DNA of 64,000 nucleotides from Notospermus geniculatus (GCA_002633025.1 NMRB01000031.1:178228-242227), one strand, 5' to 3'. Shown: positions 25,026 through 39,700, counted from the first letter of the stretch. Notes: generated by a model from the letters alone, not told the origin. Numbers and translations: made by a program.

Positions 25026-27275
25026 AGTTAATGGTGGATTTGTGGAGAGGCTGTTTGGAGGGGAGCACGCAATCTCCTCCACACAAACCCCAGATCACTG
25101 CCACCCGATCTGGATACTACCAATAAATGGACGTCATTGGCTTTTCGTGACCTTATGATTTGCATGACTCACCATAGGCGAGGGTCATCATTCCCTCAGG
25201 GCAAAGTGTTGACAATATGATGTATGAGTTCAATCGAGCAATATGATTGGATGACTAACAAACTGTTGATGTATCGTATCCCCATTGGCCAGAGTTATCA
25301 ACACAACTTTTGCCACTGTTGCAATGATGTGCACTGTCATCGAACATTCTGTTGTAATTTTGTCCTTCGATGATACCTGCTGAGGGGTGGTGCTGATGAT
25401 TGTGTTGGTCAAGGGAAGGGTCCTCTAAAAGGGTCCTCCATCTGTGTTTGTTATTGCATTGGATATAACGAGGAGCATGTGCCACTTGCACCCCCTGAAT
25501 CTGGTTCTGACCTTTACCAGTTGTTCATTTTAGTGCACGGCCTAAATTCTGTTGGCCGGCATTTTATTCTTGACAATCCATTGTTAAACTTTTCCTTTAT
25601 AAACTGCAGTGTCCTAGATTTTGTTCCATTTACTCAGAAAAAATCTACTTGTTAACATTTCCTGCTAGAAACATCAAATCCGGATGTCGCGAACAAACCG
25701 GTTTTCAGTTGCTTTCAACGGCGTACTATGATATTTAAACATATTAGACAGCAGGAAACGCAAATCAATAACAAAGCCTCGCAAGTTTAAAAGCACTTAG
25801 ATCCGATCCATTTTGCCATAAAACGTTAAAAAGGAAAAACCAATTTTATCTGTTCGGATATATTTGGCAGTGCTAGATATCAGGCAAATGTATCTAATGT
25901 ATCATGAAAGAGATAATAGGTTTTTGTTTGAATTTGATTAAAAGGTTACTTTTGATAAAAAAATAAATGCTTTTAAATGATACCTAAAAGGATTCCTTTA
26001 ATTGGAAGATGGAATGTTTTTTTAGGTTGAATTTGTGCACCAGACTAAAAGATTGATATCTGATTCATTATATTGGATGACATTTTTCTATTGCTTGTCT
26101 TCTAAAACAGAGGAATCGAGTCTAGAGAAGGGATGATGGAGACCTTTGACAAATTGAAGTTCATTTGATCCAACACTTTTATACAATAGCCATATATTGT
26201 TGCTATCAGGTAAAAGTTCGGCTGCTCTAGCTGTCTTCTATGTTCCAAATGATGCAAAAGCAGACATGACTTGGTTTCCCTTCTTTGATATCATTTGACA
26301 TCGTCTGGTTGCACGGTTCAAGAAGATGGCCCTTGGCGGTCAAATGACTCAAACTGAGTAAGCAGGCACTAAACACAAAAACCAACAAATTCATCAATTG
26401 ATTGGATTTATATTGGATTGTTTACCATGGCCTGGGGTCTTCGAAGTCATCAAGGGTACCATCACGTACTTCAGTCTGTGTCATGTCAACATGGCACAAC
26501 ATAGATGTACATTTTGTACACTTAACTCTGCTGAAATGGGCTTTTCCTTGTGGAAGAGACTAACAAGCGTTTTCCAGCCTGTAGTTGGTGTAAGTTTCAG
26601 TGTATTATTGTCCATCAGACCATGTACATTTTGGGCAAACTGGACCAAAACTTTAGGGGGATGACTAGTCCCTGCATGTTTCACCCCCTTACATAACCTA
26701 AGGCATTTATAGTCTCCATGTACACAACTGATTAATAAACCCATATGTTCTGAGGCATATTCCTAACGATTATTTGATTAAGTAAATCTTAACAATGTAA
26801 ATGACTCACAGACGATGAATTTAAACGTTAGGCAAGTATCTTGTCCCACTGGGTATGAATCTTCAAATATCTCAAAGTATTTGACCATTTACATGTCTCT
26901 TTGTTGGTACAAGCCTTCAGGGTGAGATTTACATCACAGACTAAAAGCAACTCAAGAACTGCTTTGACCCAGTCATGCAGTCAAACAAATGCATTCATTT
27001 TATGCAAGTTCGCCAGTGGGTTCAGCTGGGTGAAAGCAAAGTTATCTGAGAGTAGATGCTGGCCAAGTCTGAAAAAGTGCCCTCCATGATTCATAATTCT
27101 CTGCATCCACTTATGGTGAGCATTGTATTGGCTTTAATTTGAAACCAACTTCAGTGGAAAGAAATTCTCATGTCTGCTTTTGGTCACGATTGGCCAGTAA
27201 GCCCAACATCCCTACCCAACTCATATTTTCAAAACAGTACTGACTTGAAAACTGAAACTGCTCTTTTTGAAACAG
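25026..27275. other. intronic or intergenic sequence
   Basis: No confident gene. A weak resemblance to the Reeler core exon around 26210-26290 is described in the findings. Confidence 0.4.
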
Positions 27276-27879
27276 CACAATTCTTATTTCCATCTTTTCT
27301 TTGCCTTATAAGCTGCTTTAAAAGCCGAAAAAAATGAACAGAAAGCATTCATAATCTGTATCGCTGATCCGAAGGATGCAATCAAAACCTGAAGTCCATC
27401 AAAGGTAAGGGAAGAATGGATTGCCTAATCAGTAAAAGAGATTATTGTAACGTGAAGTCACTCGGTGACACTGATGTCCCACATTGAAAGCAACGGCCAA
27501 ATCGATCTAAGAGTAAAAAAGCAAAAATAATCCAAAGTCCATATCTCCTGGGGCAAATTTTTCCATCACTTTTTGTTGGTGATTATAACACTTGATATCT
27601 GTTGTTATTTTTGTAAATGGACACCAGATTTGCTGTTGAACCAAAGTCTGGTTTGAAAGGTTGTCAGGGATAGGTTGGATAAACTGGGCTTTGATGTTGG
27701 AGATGGGTTTTGTCTGCAGATTACACAGAAACCCAATATGATATGTGGCATTACGACAGTGCACTTTTCGATAACATTTTTATCAGAATGGTGAATTCTG
27801 AAACTTATAAGAACTGTCTGCTTTCTTTACAAATGGATGGAGAATCTCAGTTATCGGTATCTAAGCTTATTCCATTGTT
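27276..27879 (+). repeat. N-joined repeat pair C, copy 1
   Basis: This 604-bp segment, from ACAGCACAATTCTTATTTCC to TTATTCCATTGTT, is repeated directly after the single N at 27880 with only a handful of differences. It probably represents one locus assembled twice. Confidence 0.9.
27313..27404 (+). pseudogene. broken second copy of the Reeler core exon
   Basis: A strong acceptor (pyrimidine tract ending CCTTATAAG) and a GTAAGG donor bound 92 nt with the same phases as the exon at 21877 (two bases, then whole codons). The frame reads L-K-A-E-K-N-E-Q-K-A-F, then a hydrophobic stretch and A-D-P-K-D-A. This matches the L, Q-K, F and P-K-D-A positions of the intact exon. The frame then hits TGA. 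Comparing ACCTGAAGTCC with ACCCTAGGAACG of the intact exon shows that one missing base would explain the stop. It is either a decayed paralogous exon or an allele with a frameshift. Homology rests on pattern and phase, since overall identity is low. Confidence 0.5.
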
Positions 27880-27880
27880 N

Positions 27881-28484
27881 ACAGCACAATTCTTATTTCC
27901 ATCTTTTCTTTGCCTATAAGCTGCTTTAAAAGTTGAAAAAAATGAACAGAAAGCATTCATAATCTGTATCGCTGATCCGAAGTATGCAATCAAAACCTGA
28001 AGTCCATCAAAGGTAAGGGAAGAATGGATTGCCTAATCAGTAAAAGAGATTATTGTAACGTGAAGTCACTCGGTGACACTGATGTCCCACATTGAAAGCA
28101 ACGGCCAAATCGATCTAAGAGTAAAAAAGCAAAAATAATCCAAAGTCCATATCTCCTGGGGCAAATTTTTCCATCACTTTTTGTTGGTGATTATAACACT
28201 TGATATCTGTTGTTATTTTTGTAAATGGACACCAGATTTGCTGTTGAACCAAAGTCTGGTTTGAAAGGTTGTCAGGGATAGGTTGGATAAACTGGGCTTT
28301 GATGTTGGAGATGGGTTTTGTCTGCAGATTACACAGAAACCCAATATGATATGTGGCATTACGACAGTGCACTTTTCGATAACATTTTTATCAGAATGGT
28401 GAATTCTGAAACTTATAAGAACTGTCTGCTTTCTTTACAAATGGATGGAGAATCTCAGTTATCGGTATCTAAGCTTATTCCATT
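27881..28484 (+). repeat. N-joined repeat pair C, copy 2
   Basis: Second copy of 27276-27879, starting immediately after the N and continuing into unique sequence after CCATTGTT. Confidence 0.9.
27921..28012 (+). pseudogene. broken Reeler core exon, duplicate in repeat pair C copy 2
   Basis: Same 92-nt segment as 27313-27404 with the same TGA and the same GTAAGG donor. It has AAGTTG in place of AAGCCG, and AAGTATGC in place of AAGGATGC, which changes the P-K-D-A motif to P-K-Y-A. If pair C is an assembly duplicate, these are two alleles of a single broken exon. Confidence 0.45.
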
Positions 28485-31400
28485 GTTTTTATAATTTTGT
28501 TGTAAGACTATTCTCTGTTTTCATATTCTGTTTTAAGACTGAGGCAACTCACGTCCAGCCTGCCAGAAGGAATATATCTCAAACGGTCCTCTCTTCAATC
28601 GGTTATTTGTTGTGGCCCTTGTCACCCAGGGCGTAGACCCTTTACCACATCGTATTTGAATACCATGTATAATTCTCTTTGATCACAGGGGCCATAAACC
28701 TACATGTAGTGATTCCCCAATTTCTCCGTTAGCGATACATCATTCATTGCCTGTAGCCTCGGTAAACATGGGATGTCGGGCTTCATTACATGTGGTGATG
28801 TGGCTTTCATGGCGGGCGAGGAGATTTGTTTCATCTCTGCTCGTCATTAGAGACAATTGTAGCAAGTTATCAATCATTAGGCCCGAGGTGATTATAGAAT
28901 GAACTATCAATGGCACTAATTGTAAGTGTGGGCCCACTCCATGCCTCAAAAGGCTTAAACTTCTGCATATGACTTCCTTTCAACTATTTAATACCCTTGA
29001 AGTCAAAGAAAATCTGTCCTTAGAAAATATCTGAAGCATTCACAAGATCCTTGAATCCAAAGTCACAGCCCATCTTCCATTCCAGATGAACAAGTTTTTT
29101 TATGCCCTGAAGATGTAGCTCCCGCTAAGCTAGAAAACATGATCTCCACTTTACCTTTGGGATGTTTCTAAGGAATATGAAAAAAACACCTTGCTTTTTG
29201 TTAGGATATCATGAACCAAGAGATAATAGGACGTCTTGTGATGGCGTGTTCTGTTAACACTGAGAGGGTTGTAGCTGGACAGTGAAACAAAATCTTTGTA
29301 GCCTTGTTCAAGAAGATGCCACAGGGAATAAACATGAACTAGCTTCTGTATCAATTATTTTTTCCAATGTGATGCTGCCTCGGGCCATGAGAATGAAAGA
29401 AGGATGTTGTGTAAGTGCACAATGGAGTCGCAGTTATTTGCGTGTCTGGCCAGTGGCTTGAGATTCCTGCATTGAAATCCTGGCACATTTGCCAGTAATC
29501 CATTTCCTGATCAACATGGCAGGATGGCAGGAGTGATGCTCGTGTCTTCCTCAAAAAATCTTGGAAAAATGTTCCAATATGAGATTTTTGCCAATTCTGA
29601 TGCTCAGAAAATGAATCCTGCAGTCTGACTGGTGGCCATGTCTGACCAATGATGACCAGTAGGGACAGAACTCCAAGTACCACTTAATTTGGATCAGAAA
29701 TGTGACAGTAGTTTGGTCAGTGAGACAAGAAAAAGCATCAGGAATGACTCAGTCCGTGGATTAGAAGAGATCGGTTTCAAGATCCTATTACCATTTGGAG
29801 GTATCCATGTCTTGGCTAATATCTCATGCTGAAAGTGATGAAGGGAATGCTAATCACCTTCATTCTCATCAATGGTCAATTTTCAATTGTCTTTGTCCAG
29901 AAAAAATTGCCCTAAGGCCGAAGCAATTTGTTCCAGTGTCCAGATGGTCACCAAAGATAGATGACTTGACATTGTCTTCCGGAGAGGACTTTGTAACGTT
30001 AACCATTTTTCCCACCAAGTTCACACTCTGGAAACCTTATGAAACAGTAGGTCTCCTACATTCTTTGAAAAGTTGGTAAGCGTCTGCGCAATATTCATGG
30101 TACATCAAAAGAGCAACCTCACATGGGATGACTGACCATCAGTCTTTGTGCTATTAGTGCAGCACGAAACATCAGACCATTAGATATGGATGTTCCATCA
30201 TTACAGATGTTTTCCTTGTTATCAATATCAGCTGAATGTGTTTTTCCCAATTGAAGTTATTTTTCTAGCTGAACATTGTCTGAACTTGTGGTGGCCAAAA
30301 TGGATGTTGTTCTGCATACACCATTGTCTGAACCTGTCTGAGGGATAGTCCAGCCACATTTTGATTTCATCAAACATAAAAAGTTGTCGGCAACATTTTG
30401 TAGCCCATAACTTGTTTAATCAAGCAGAATAACTGGCATGGTTACCAAGAGAGTAATGGCTCATAGCCCCTTTAATTTCCACCCTGTGGGCATGGCAAAC
30501 CCTTGACAAATTATCAAGCCTCTTCCGAACTAAGTCACAGAAACAAACACCTTGGATGTCATATCAAGCAGAAATAAGACCATTAGTGCGAAAAGATCAA
30601 TCCGCATCAAGGTTCGACACAAAGAACAATAGTTTTCGAATCAAACATTTGGTGGTCTTTGAACCGGATTACTGGAGGAATTATTCCGCTGTCCATAGTG
30701 ATGGAAAATTTTTGCATAGTTTCAGTCTAACCTAAACTGAGTTTGCTCAGTTTGCCATCTGGTCGTGCAGCATTGATTCCAGCTGGGAAGAACCAAAGAA
30801 AGCATGGTCTGGCATTGCTTTTTGATGAGTACTGTACAATAAGATATCTTGCAATGCATACTGACTGGAACGGGCATTACTTTGATGTCATTCCTAGCCT
30901 TCTAATGGCCAGAGTTAATCCCAGGTATGCTGAAATTGGTCTGATAATGGATTAATTAGACATCTAACGATGTCCAGCATATCAGCGGGGATTCGTCGCC
31001 AGGGTCGTTCTTTCTCGATGACACATAATCCATGAGACATCAATTAATGGTCCACAGTTTATCCTGCTGGACAGCTCTAAAGGAGCTCAATTGTTTCGAT
31101 TTGATGTTTGCATCCTGCAGTGTTCATTTCAACTGCACATGAACATTTACTTAGCATTTTGTGAAATGCACACATGACCATGCTAATCATTGGCCAGTTG
31201 GATCATGTTCAGGTGTAATACAATCTATGATCTGTCAGTTTTGTCATGGTCTTGGATTTTGTATCTGGTTTCTGGGTCCGGACATGGATGACGGTATTTT
31301 TTTCCAAGGCATCATTTACAGAGTTTTAGTTCAAGACCCATGCGAATCACAAGTTTGGGATCAAAGAAAGAACTTGATGTTGTTCAAGGAAAGTATGTAA

Positions 31401-34400
31401 GAGTAGTTATCAGGAAGGACTTGCCTCTTGGTGTTGATTGCAAATTACAACATTCTACTTCATGTAATTGATCACCAAGCATTCAGCATCCTCTCTCAAA
31501 TATTGGTTGTTAATTGCACTATTGTAAGGAAATTCAGTGATGTAAATGCTGGAATTCTGTAGCTGAGCAGTAGTGCAAGTTGTAGGAAATGCAACAATCT
31601 GATTGATGAGCATGGTGTTTTGCTAAGTGGGGAACAGCACTTGGTAAAAGGGTATACAATATGTACATGAATGTAGAAAGATTGGGCCCAGCCGAATTCC
31701 AATTTTCTCTATTATTGTTAATAACTCTCCACTTGCGAGTAATTGACCAAGGAATCTGCTGTACTTGACTATTACTCTTGGTGTATGATTGCAATATTGT
31801 ACGAAAAGTTTCTCAAGATGTAAGAGGAACTGGCTGAAGTAGCAACATGACTTCTGGCAGATGAGTGGTGAGATGGATTGCAGAATGATACAGAAGAAAT
31901 CACTAGGAACAGTAGGTTCAAAGATATAAGGAGGAAGAGAGGTGTGTGGGCCTGCCAAGTGCAAAGCAAGAAATTTATCAAATATTGACATCGTGATAGC
32001 AGAGTGAGAAAGGATAGTGAGAGGTAAGATAGTGAGTGTTGAGCCTGAAAGAACATGGTCACCCCTAAAGTACTTGGTATGGATGGGTCTCCATCCAAGA
32101 TCTACCTTACGGCGATTGCTATCAATGAACTTCTTTCACTCATTGAGAGTGAAGCCTGACAGGCAGACAGCACTGATAAGGTGACTGCCCTTTTACATCC
32201 ATCCGATTGCTCACTGGAAATATATCTCATTTACCACACTTGGCGTCAGGTGGTCCACGATTAATGTCTCCATAAAAAGTCCCTGGAGGAGACGATATGA
32301 ATATGAAGCTCTTTATGAGGTATGGGGAGACAACATAGTGAAAATGGTTATTAGGAGAAGCATGCCTGCGATCGTCGAAACATGACAGTTATTGTTCCAA
32401 TAATTCTAAATTTTATTATTGGGATATTGTCTCAAGGGTAAGATTTAAGAAGACTGCATTATCGCTAATAATCAATTTGTGGCCAATGACATTCCACAGA
32501 GAATTTACACTGCAGGACGCTTTTCTAGAAACTCAGTGTTCTCTGAATCATGAGTCAGGAAATGTGAGAATGCTTAGATGATGGCCTCAGCCATCCAAGT
32601 GCTTTTTTGTGTACACTTCCCTAAAGACCAATATTCGAGCAGATTTTAAGGACCATTGACATTTCTTTATTTCTCAGTGAAGTCATGATCCAAAACTAAG
32701 TCATGATTCTCTGCCGTTTTGGAAGATAACTCCCAAAAGATAGTACCATTATAGATGATGCTGGAGCTCTTTCTTACCACAGCCCATTTGGCAAGGGTCC
32801 ATCCAAGTCTTGCCTATAAATGACCAATTTGGGCTAAAGATTCTGTGGACAACTCTTGATCATGAGCCAGTGTAACCAGACGAACCTATCAACCTTTCGA
32901 AATAATCTAACAGACCCGACCCTTTGTTTTATTCATAGATTGCGCAGTTAATTTTTCATTCTGCAGACACTGTCTCAGGTTGATCCAATTTACCTGTGAT
33001 TATTACTACCCTCTTGGGGTCCACCGTGGACTAATGGTGAATGCATGTGTGTCGCTAGGAGTGTTCAAACATACCTAATCAAAATTTCGTGTTATAGCAG
33101 AATTGGGTTCAGAATGCAGAATTCTTCACAAAGTGGTTTGGGACTTGGAAAGGTAAGAAATTTGCCCAAAGATACAATCTGTACTTTGGGTTGTATGGTT
33201 ATCTCTTCACCCTTTCTTTATCCCTGAAGAATAAGTGGCCTTTCTGCAGGCCACTGACACCAATTTCCCTTGAAATCCTGACCATGGCTCTGTTTACATT
33301 TTAGCATCGTGAGCCTTACAGGCAAAGATGACAGCGTGTTTGGGCAGTTCCAATGGTTTCATAAGCCACAGTGATTGCTGATGGCATGCTACAACACTAT
33401 ATGATGGATGGCATTTTTATCACGAGATGAAACTGGACCAATGATTCATCACACGTTTTGATCAAGACAATTTAATCTAGTTTCATTAGTTAAATTGTCT
33501 GTAGCCTCAGCATAAATTTTGTTGAGGAAATTTAATTGGACAAAAAATTTATTAACAGTGTCAGTTTGGTGCCAATTGGTTTTCCGACTGTCATATGATG
33601 CAATTTTCTTTATTGTTTTCAACACCTTTTTGTTGAACTGCTAAATATTTGCATGACCATTCATGACATATTTTTATTAATAAATCATGACTGTAACTTC
33701 TATTGCATTCAATAGGACAATATCCTTTTTAATCAACTAATAGATAGAGTGATTTAGGCCTTTTTGGTGACAGAGTGCAAATAATGGTGAACAATACAGG
33801 CATTCGTCAAATATTTTGCCAATATTTCTGTGAATTTCATTACATCAGTGAAGTTAGATAAGTTACTGCCAATCCAACTTCAAGTGATGGCATGCCAATT
33901 GGTAAACTGTTATCAGATTCTTTTGAATGACATCCAAATTAGCTGTATTTTGATCTCTTCTTTGAGGTGTTGCCAGCAGGAATCAGGAATGGTAGCTCGA
34001 AGACAGAATGTAGGCTATGGATTGAAATGTTATCAGACTCTTTTTAGTGAATGACACCCAAATTAGCTGCATCATTGATCTCTTATTTGAAGTGTTGCCT
34101 GCAAGAATTAAGAATGATAGCTCGTAGACAGCATATACTAGTAAAAGTAGGCTATGGATCGAATTGATGTATATAATCTTTCTGGTGTTATGAATTCCAG
34201 ACATTGTGGTAGGCTTGATGGGTGACAAAGCAGTAGCAACATTGTCGGTAGTGGATAAAATGAAGCTGTTCCACTGGGTGATGATGTACTAATGATCTTG
34301 TTAACGGTCTGTTGTGGAAAGGCTGGAAGTACCATACAGCTGTACAAGTTAAAAGCAACCTTTCATAGAAGCTAGCCTGGATATTTGTATGCACTTTCCG

Positions 34401-36249
34401 GTCAGGGAATCTTGGAATCGCAAGGAAATTTTAACACAGCCCAAATTTGGCTGTCTGATGGCTTTCCCCTGTTGAGGATAGGTGTAAATGATCTTGTTAA
34501 AAAAATTTGGTTATGAGCATTCCTTTGCTCTTTCTTCCAAACCCGATGTGGTCATCAATCTCTCATCTCTGTCACTTGTTAAAAAGCTGATCAAATCATT
34601 TGCTAAACCATCACTATCTGATCTCCTTTCAGTCATGTCTAATCTCTTCCATTGATTTTCTCATTATATCCACAACTATTTGTCAGCGATTTTGTCAATT
34701 ATAGGGTTGGATCCGATTACAAACATTGAACTTATGGATTGAAAGTTCGATGGTAAAATCGAAATTTTCATCACATTTAAAGTGTCAAATACTCAAATTT
34801 GCCCAAAATATATAAGCTATTTTGAAGCATGCAGTTTGTGTTAGTCTATAGGGTGATCCCTTGAGTGAGTGATACTTCAATCACTCAAAAAACCACTGCA
34901 ATCGGTTTTGCGTTCCATTCAAACGATTTCAAAAGTTCAAAGTTTCATTTTAACCACATGTGATTGATATTGTACACCCTTAAAGTGTCGCAAATGATGA
35001 ATTGGAATACTTACATGAGGAAGTGTTCAGTATTGGAAAGTGACGAGAACTACAATCATATGATATATTTGACTTCTAAAAGTGGAATAAATTGCTTGGC
35101 ACTTATCAACAACAGTGATCATCATTACGTTATCGAATACATTATCATTTATTGGCTATCAATGTATCATATGCCTAATTGTCTGTGGATAAAAACTTTG
35201 GTGTATTTGCCTTGCTTACCAATCACATTCAGCCATTTGACACCGAGCATCAATAGTGGGTGTTGTTGTAATTACTGCAGATCATCTTTTTCATAATGAT
35301 TTACTCAGGTTTCGCATAGATTCCATAAAGCGATTTTTAATGCTTGTACACCACATGACTGTACACTGAATTGTTTCTTTTTTAAAGATGGTGGCTGTTC
35401 ATCACATTGAAAATTGTTAAGTGCTCCATTGAAGATCATTGAGTGGGCAAACCAGATTGCATGTCAGTCAAAGAGTCACCAGAAGATCCTGTGTGAAATT
35501 CTTCTTGTCGCCAATTCTGCCTGACCAATATTTGAGCCAGCAAGTTCATGTTCAGTATGTGGTGACTACTCGTAGAAGCCAAACTTTGAAGTAATCGAGA
35601 GAGAATTCCCAAGTGAATGCTACTGGGTTTGTACATACTGATTATTTACTCTCCAGAGCTCGAGGTTCATGATAGTTATGTTGCAGGCTATATCAAGATA
35701 TTTTCGACACCGCTGGGAACGATACAGGGTGGTTATCAACCCAATCCCTTGTGCGTCTCTAAAAGTTCTAACATTTTGCAGTTTATTTGTTATTTCTCCC
35801 CATTGCTCAAGGGTCTTCAATTATATTTGAGGTTGGTGTTGACATGCTCGGTTAGTTGAGGCCTGTAGCCCTAGATTAAGGCGAATGAACAAAGGAGTTA
35901 GCTGGAGGTTTGAACATGACAATTTAATCAAGTCAACTGTATCAATTTCAATGTTTGTCCCTTGACGACCAGTCACTTTGTGTAGGTACATTTCAGAAAT
36001 CTTTCATTAAGATCCAAAAATTTCATCTTTAATTCCTTGAAATTAATTCAAGACATGGTGATGTGTCTGTAAATGTCATATTTCTGTTATACCTTTTGAT
36101 TAATAAAGAATCTTTAATTGAGTTAAAGTAGCTAATTAGATGACTTAAATCTGATCTCCAAAAGTTAATTGATAAACTGTATTAAAGATGGATGTTGATT
36201 TCAATTTTGTCAATTTTGTCCTTGTAATCTAATACATGTAAGTTCCTCT
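28485..36249. other. 7.8 kb without a recognisable gene
   Basis: Scattered open frames up to 122 codons (31623-31991, minus strand) show no recognised domain, and several overlap on both strands. AT-rich stretches near 33.5-34.0 and 34.7-35.2 kb look like ordinary intron. Two diverged, near-repeated segments with TTGCCWGCARGAATYARGAATG are visible at about 33900-34000 and 34020-34130. No RNA gene was seen. Confidence 0.4.
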
Positions 36250-36735
36250 GAGACCATGAGCTGCTGAATTCATACCCAAGGGTTAACTGGAAATTGCACC
36301 TGGGCACCCAAAGGACGTGGTCAGTTGGAAGCTGCTGAAACCATCAAGGGTTAACTGGATATTGGACTTGGAAACCCACAAGGACATGGTAAGTTGGAAG
36401 CTGCTGAATCCGTCTGAGGGTTAACTGGAAAGGGAGTTAGGAGCCCACGGAAGCACTTGGTCAGTTGGAAGCTGCTGAAACCATATTTGAGGGTTAACTG
36501 GAAATTGGAATTCAGAGCCTGCTATCACCTGGGCAGTTGGAAGCTGTTAAAACCATCTGAGGGTTAAGTGGAAATTGGACTTGGGAGCCTGCGATCACAT
36601 GCATGGTCAGTTGGAAGCTGTTGTATAAATCATCGGATCTGGAGGGTTAACTGGAAATTGGACTCGGGAGCCTGCAATCACATGGTGAATTGGAAGCTGG
36701 TTTAGCCATCTGAGAGTTAACTGGAATGCGTGCAT
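36250..36735 (+). repeat. minisatellite, about 70-bp unit, 7 copies
   Basis: GGGTTAACTGGAAATTGGAC recurs at about 36281, 36348, 36419, 36491, 36561, 36643 and 36713, each with CAGTTGGAAGCTGCTGAAAC between. Spacing is 67-82 bp. Copies differ by substitutions and short indels. Confidence 0.9.
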
Positions 36736-39700
36736 TTGACTAATTACGGCAAATAAGATCATATAACAGAAATCACTGCCATACGAGATCAATTGTCAAC
36801 GTTTTACAATGTCAGACCTTGACCCTGAATCGTGTGTGCTCGATTTTCTACTTGATTAGCTTACGGTTCCCTCACCTTGCCTGACTCAGGTGTCGCTGCC
36901 CCAGGGGACGCTAACGGCCAAGTGTCATTAGCCATTGTCTCTGACATGAGATTACGGAATCCGCTGTCTTGTCGACAAAGTGCTAATCTGTCATGGGGAC
37001 TTGACGCACCTCATTCGGCTATTATATAATCTATTGTTTCTTGGCAGCAGCGATGTGAAATCCGATGCATACCCAGGGGGTCCTGCCAAATATCACACCT
37101 GCTATTGATGCCATCATTACTATTGTCGTGAGATTATCTTTATTAACACTCTTGGGACTTGACTGATCTTTTTTCCTGAAAGTGAATTGAGATAAGAGGC
37201 TTGATTTCATTTAACTGTTATCTGCAATCATGAACATGAAGACCATCTTGGCTTTCTCTGGTTTCTGTAGGATTTAGTCACTTAGGAAATGCAATGGCAC
37301 CTTTGCTTTTCAAGTGTTACAGGGGTGTGATGTTACAGTGAACTAAAGACAAGTTAATGGTTCTTTGTAAAGTTGTTTGTTCCTTGATTGAAATACTATT
37401 ATTGTACAGTTTTCTGTTAAAACATACCATGGGGGTGTTCTTGATGGGGGATCAAAAGGAAAAGGAAGTTCATCATGTTATAAATGGTTTCGTCATAAAA
37501 GGGTTTAGATCAAACACAAATTTATTTGCCCCAATAGTGACTTGGAACAACGTAACACAAGAGGAATCCAAGATCCCAAACAGAAATATGTCATTTCAAT
37601 GAAGAGGTCTGTGTTAGAAATTGAACCTACAGTGATAATACAGACAGGTGTTTCTGTTTGAACTCTTCCATGCCGACAACTCAAGTTTTGTTGGTACACA
37701 GCCAAAGGAGTTAAAGACACTTTTGAAGCGTACGGTGGGAGAAAGCGCAAACGCTTCCCTCCCATCTCTCTTGCTTTGTAGATTGATCTCTTCATATGAT
37801 GGCAGTCTTACTCAAACTTCAAAGCGTTAATTCTAAGATACCCCTGGAGCACCTTGTATTGATACTACAGCCGCTATTGTCAATATTTTCCCCCACTCGC
37901 TGACCAGATCATCAGCTGTCATTAGTCCATCTATTGTAACGTGTGGCAGAACAAAGCAACCGTGAATTTCTATTCTTCCACTAATGGTCACAGGATTTCA
38001 ATGATTCATACCATCTGAAGCGAGCGGGTGCGCATTTTAGATCCTCCTGGAGTATGCTTATGGATCCACCGAAGCTTGCGACGGCCACGCGATCGTTTTA
38101 TTCTCCTCCATTAGATGGTTAGTTTTTCAGGCGTTTTTGCGTGCAAGTGAAGAGGGAAACTGGAGAACAAAGCTGTCATTGTTATGTCATTACTTCCAGC
38201 GTTTTCACATCAACCCTTTCATTAGAATAGAATACTTGTTCCTTGATTATTTTTCATGTACGTCAGGAAGAAAAAAGCTACTGAATCAAAGTTTACTCGC
38301 TCTCTGATCGATAAGAATGGAACCAGCGACCTAAAAGGCAACTGGTGAATGCGTCTGGGGTGTCGTTTTGAAATACAGGTAGAGGTTTTGTAAGGTAAAG
38401 TAATTGAAGATGGTGTACATTTCGGATAGAGCAAATCAGACAAATATCTGAGATCACACTAGAAATAAGTCGTTACCACCAACAAAAACATCCAATATGT
38501 CTGATTGTATGATATCCCAGGGGTCTTGATGTATTTCTTTGCCATCCAGAAGGCGGCTAATGTGGTCGATTTTATATCTTGTACGACACTCTGCTATAAT
38601 TTCCTGCTTCTATCTAGTCAGCATGGTTTTTTGTTAGACCACAACAAGGGGCAAATTACTGCATCCATTCTAGTGATGTTGTTAAGGCTTGCTGAATGTG
38701 ATCGACCATCATAAAAAGGGTAGACTTTTGAAGTGATGTATAGCTAAGGATTCGTCTGATCGTTCTTTCTGGAATCAGTTTTTTGTCAAGCTCAGAGAGA
38801 AATGAAGACTTATCACCAGTTTAGCAAAGGATCTGAGCTTACCGCTAAAAATCGACCAGTAATGCCTATCTTCTATCATCAGCAAATCCAACAATGGCAT
38901 GACAATTTATTGATGGCACAGTTCAGTGCAAAACAATGACCTTTTACGATAACACAATTAGAAAAATTGGAAGAAAATTGCATCATTGTCATTGGATAGG
39001 ATGACCTCATGTTCGATTCGATGCTGATAGTTGGGTTTGGCGTATATCAAGATTACTGTACAGAATTTGGTGAAGTGGAGTGACTTAAAAAGTTTTGCTG
39101 TAATGCATCCTTTGGGAGGCACAGAAAGCCCGTTAAGCAAACATCAATTACCATAGGAATCATTTCCATGATCCTTTGGCCCATTTGTCTAAACTGGATC
39201 AATGGGTGGTTTATTTTGGTTTTGGTTGAGGGGTTTGTGGTCATGATGTGATGACTTGAAATGATCATGATTTGGAGGAAAGATTTTCAGCCTTGTACAC
39301 CACGTGGCTCTAGGATTCATTAGGCCATACAACCTCCAATCAACAAACATGCATCCTTGCCCCTCTTGAGAAGAGGTAGTGGACATGGTGGATTGAGGAC
39401 TCGTGCTGTATGTCAGCCTCGCAGGGGAAAACAAATACAGTACTTTTGATCCGTACAACATCAGAGAAAAAGCTTGAGATCAACATCCTTGTGGATGGTT
39501 CAACTTTCTTCGAAACACTTTTGAGGCGTCGCTCACACCTTCATAAGAGGCCACCCGTTATTTTTTAATTCATTAATAAAATAAAGCAGACGACGGCTGA
39601 ATCAGACGATGATTCACCTAGTGATGCCTTGTAACTAGCAAATTGCTAACGAGCGAATCCTTACATGAATTATTAATTATAACTATTCCGTAACATTTTG

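Noticed and set aside
31623-31991. 122-codon minus-strand frame
   Set aside because: Length is within chance expectation for this base composition; three overlapping frames exist and no domain is recognised.
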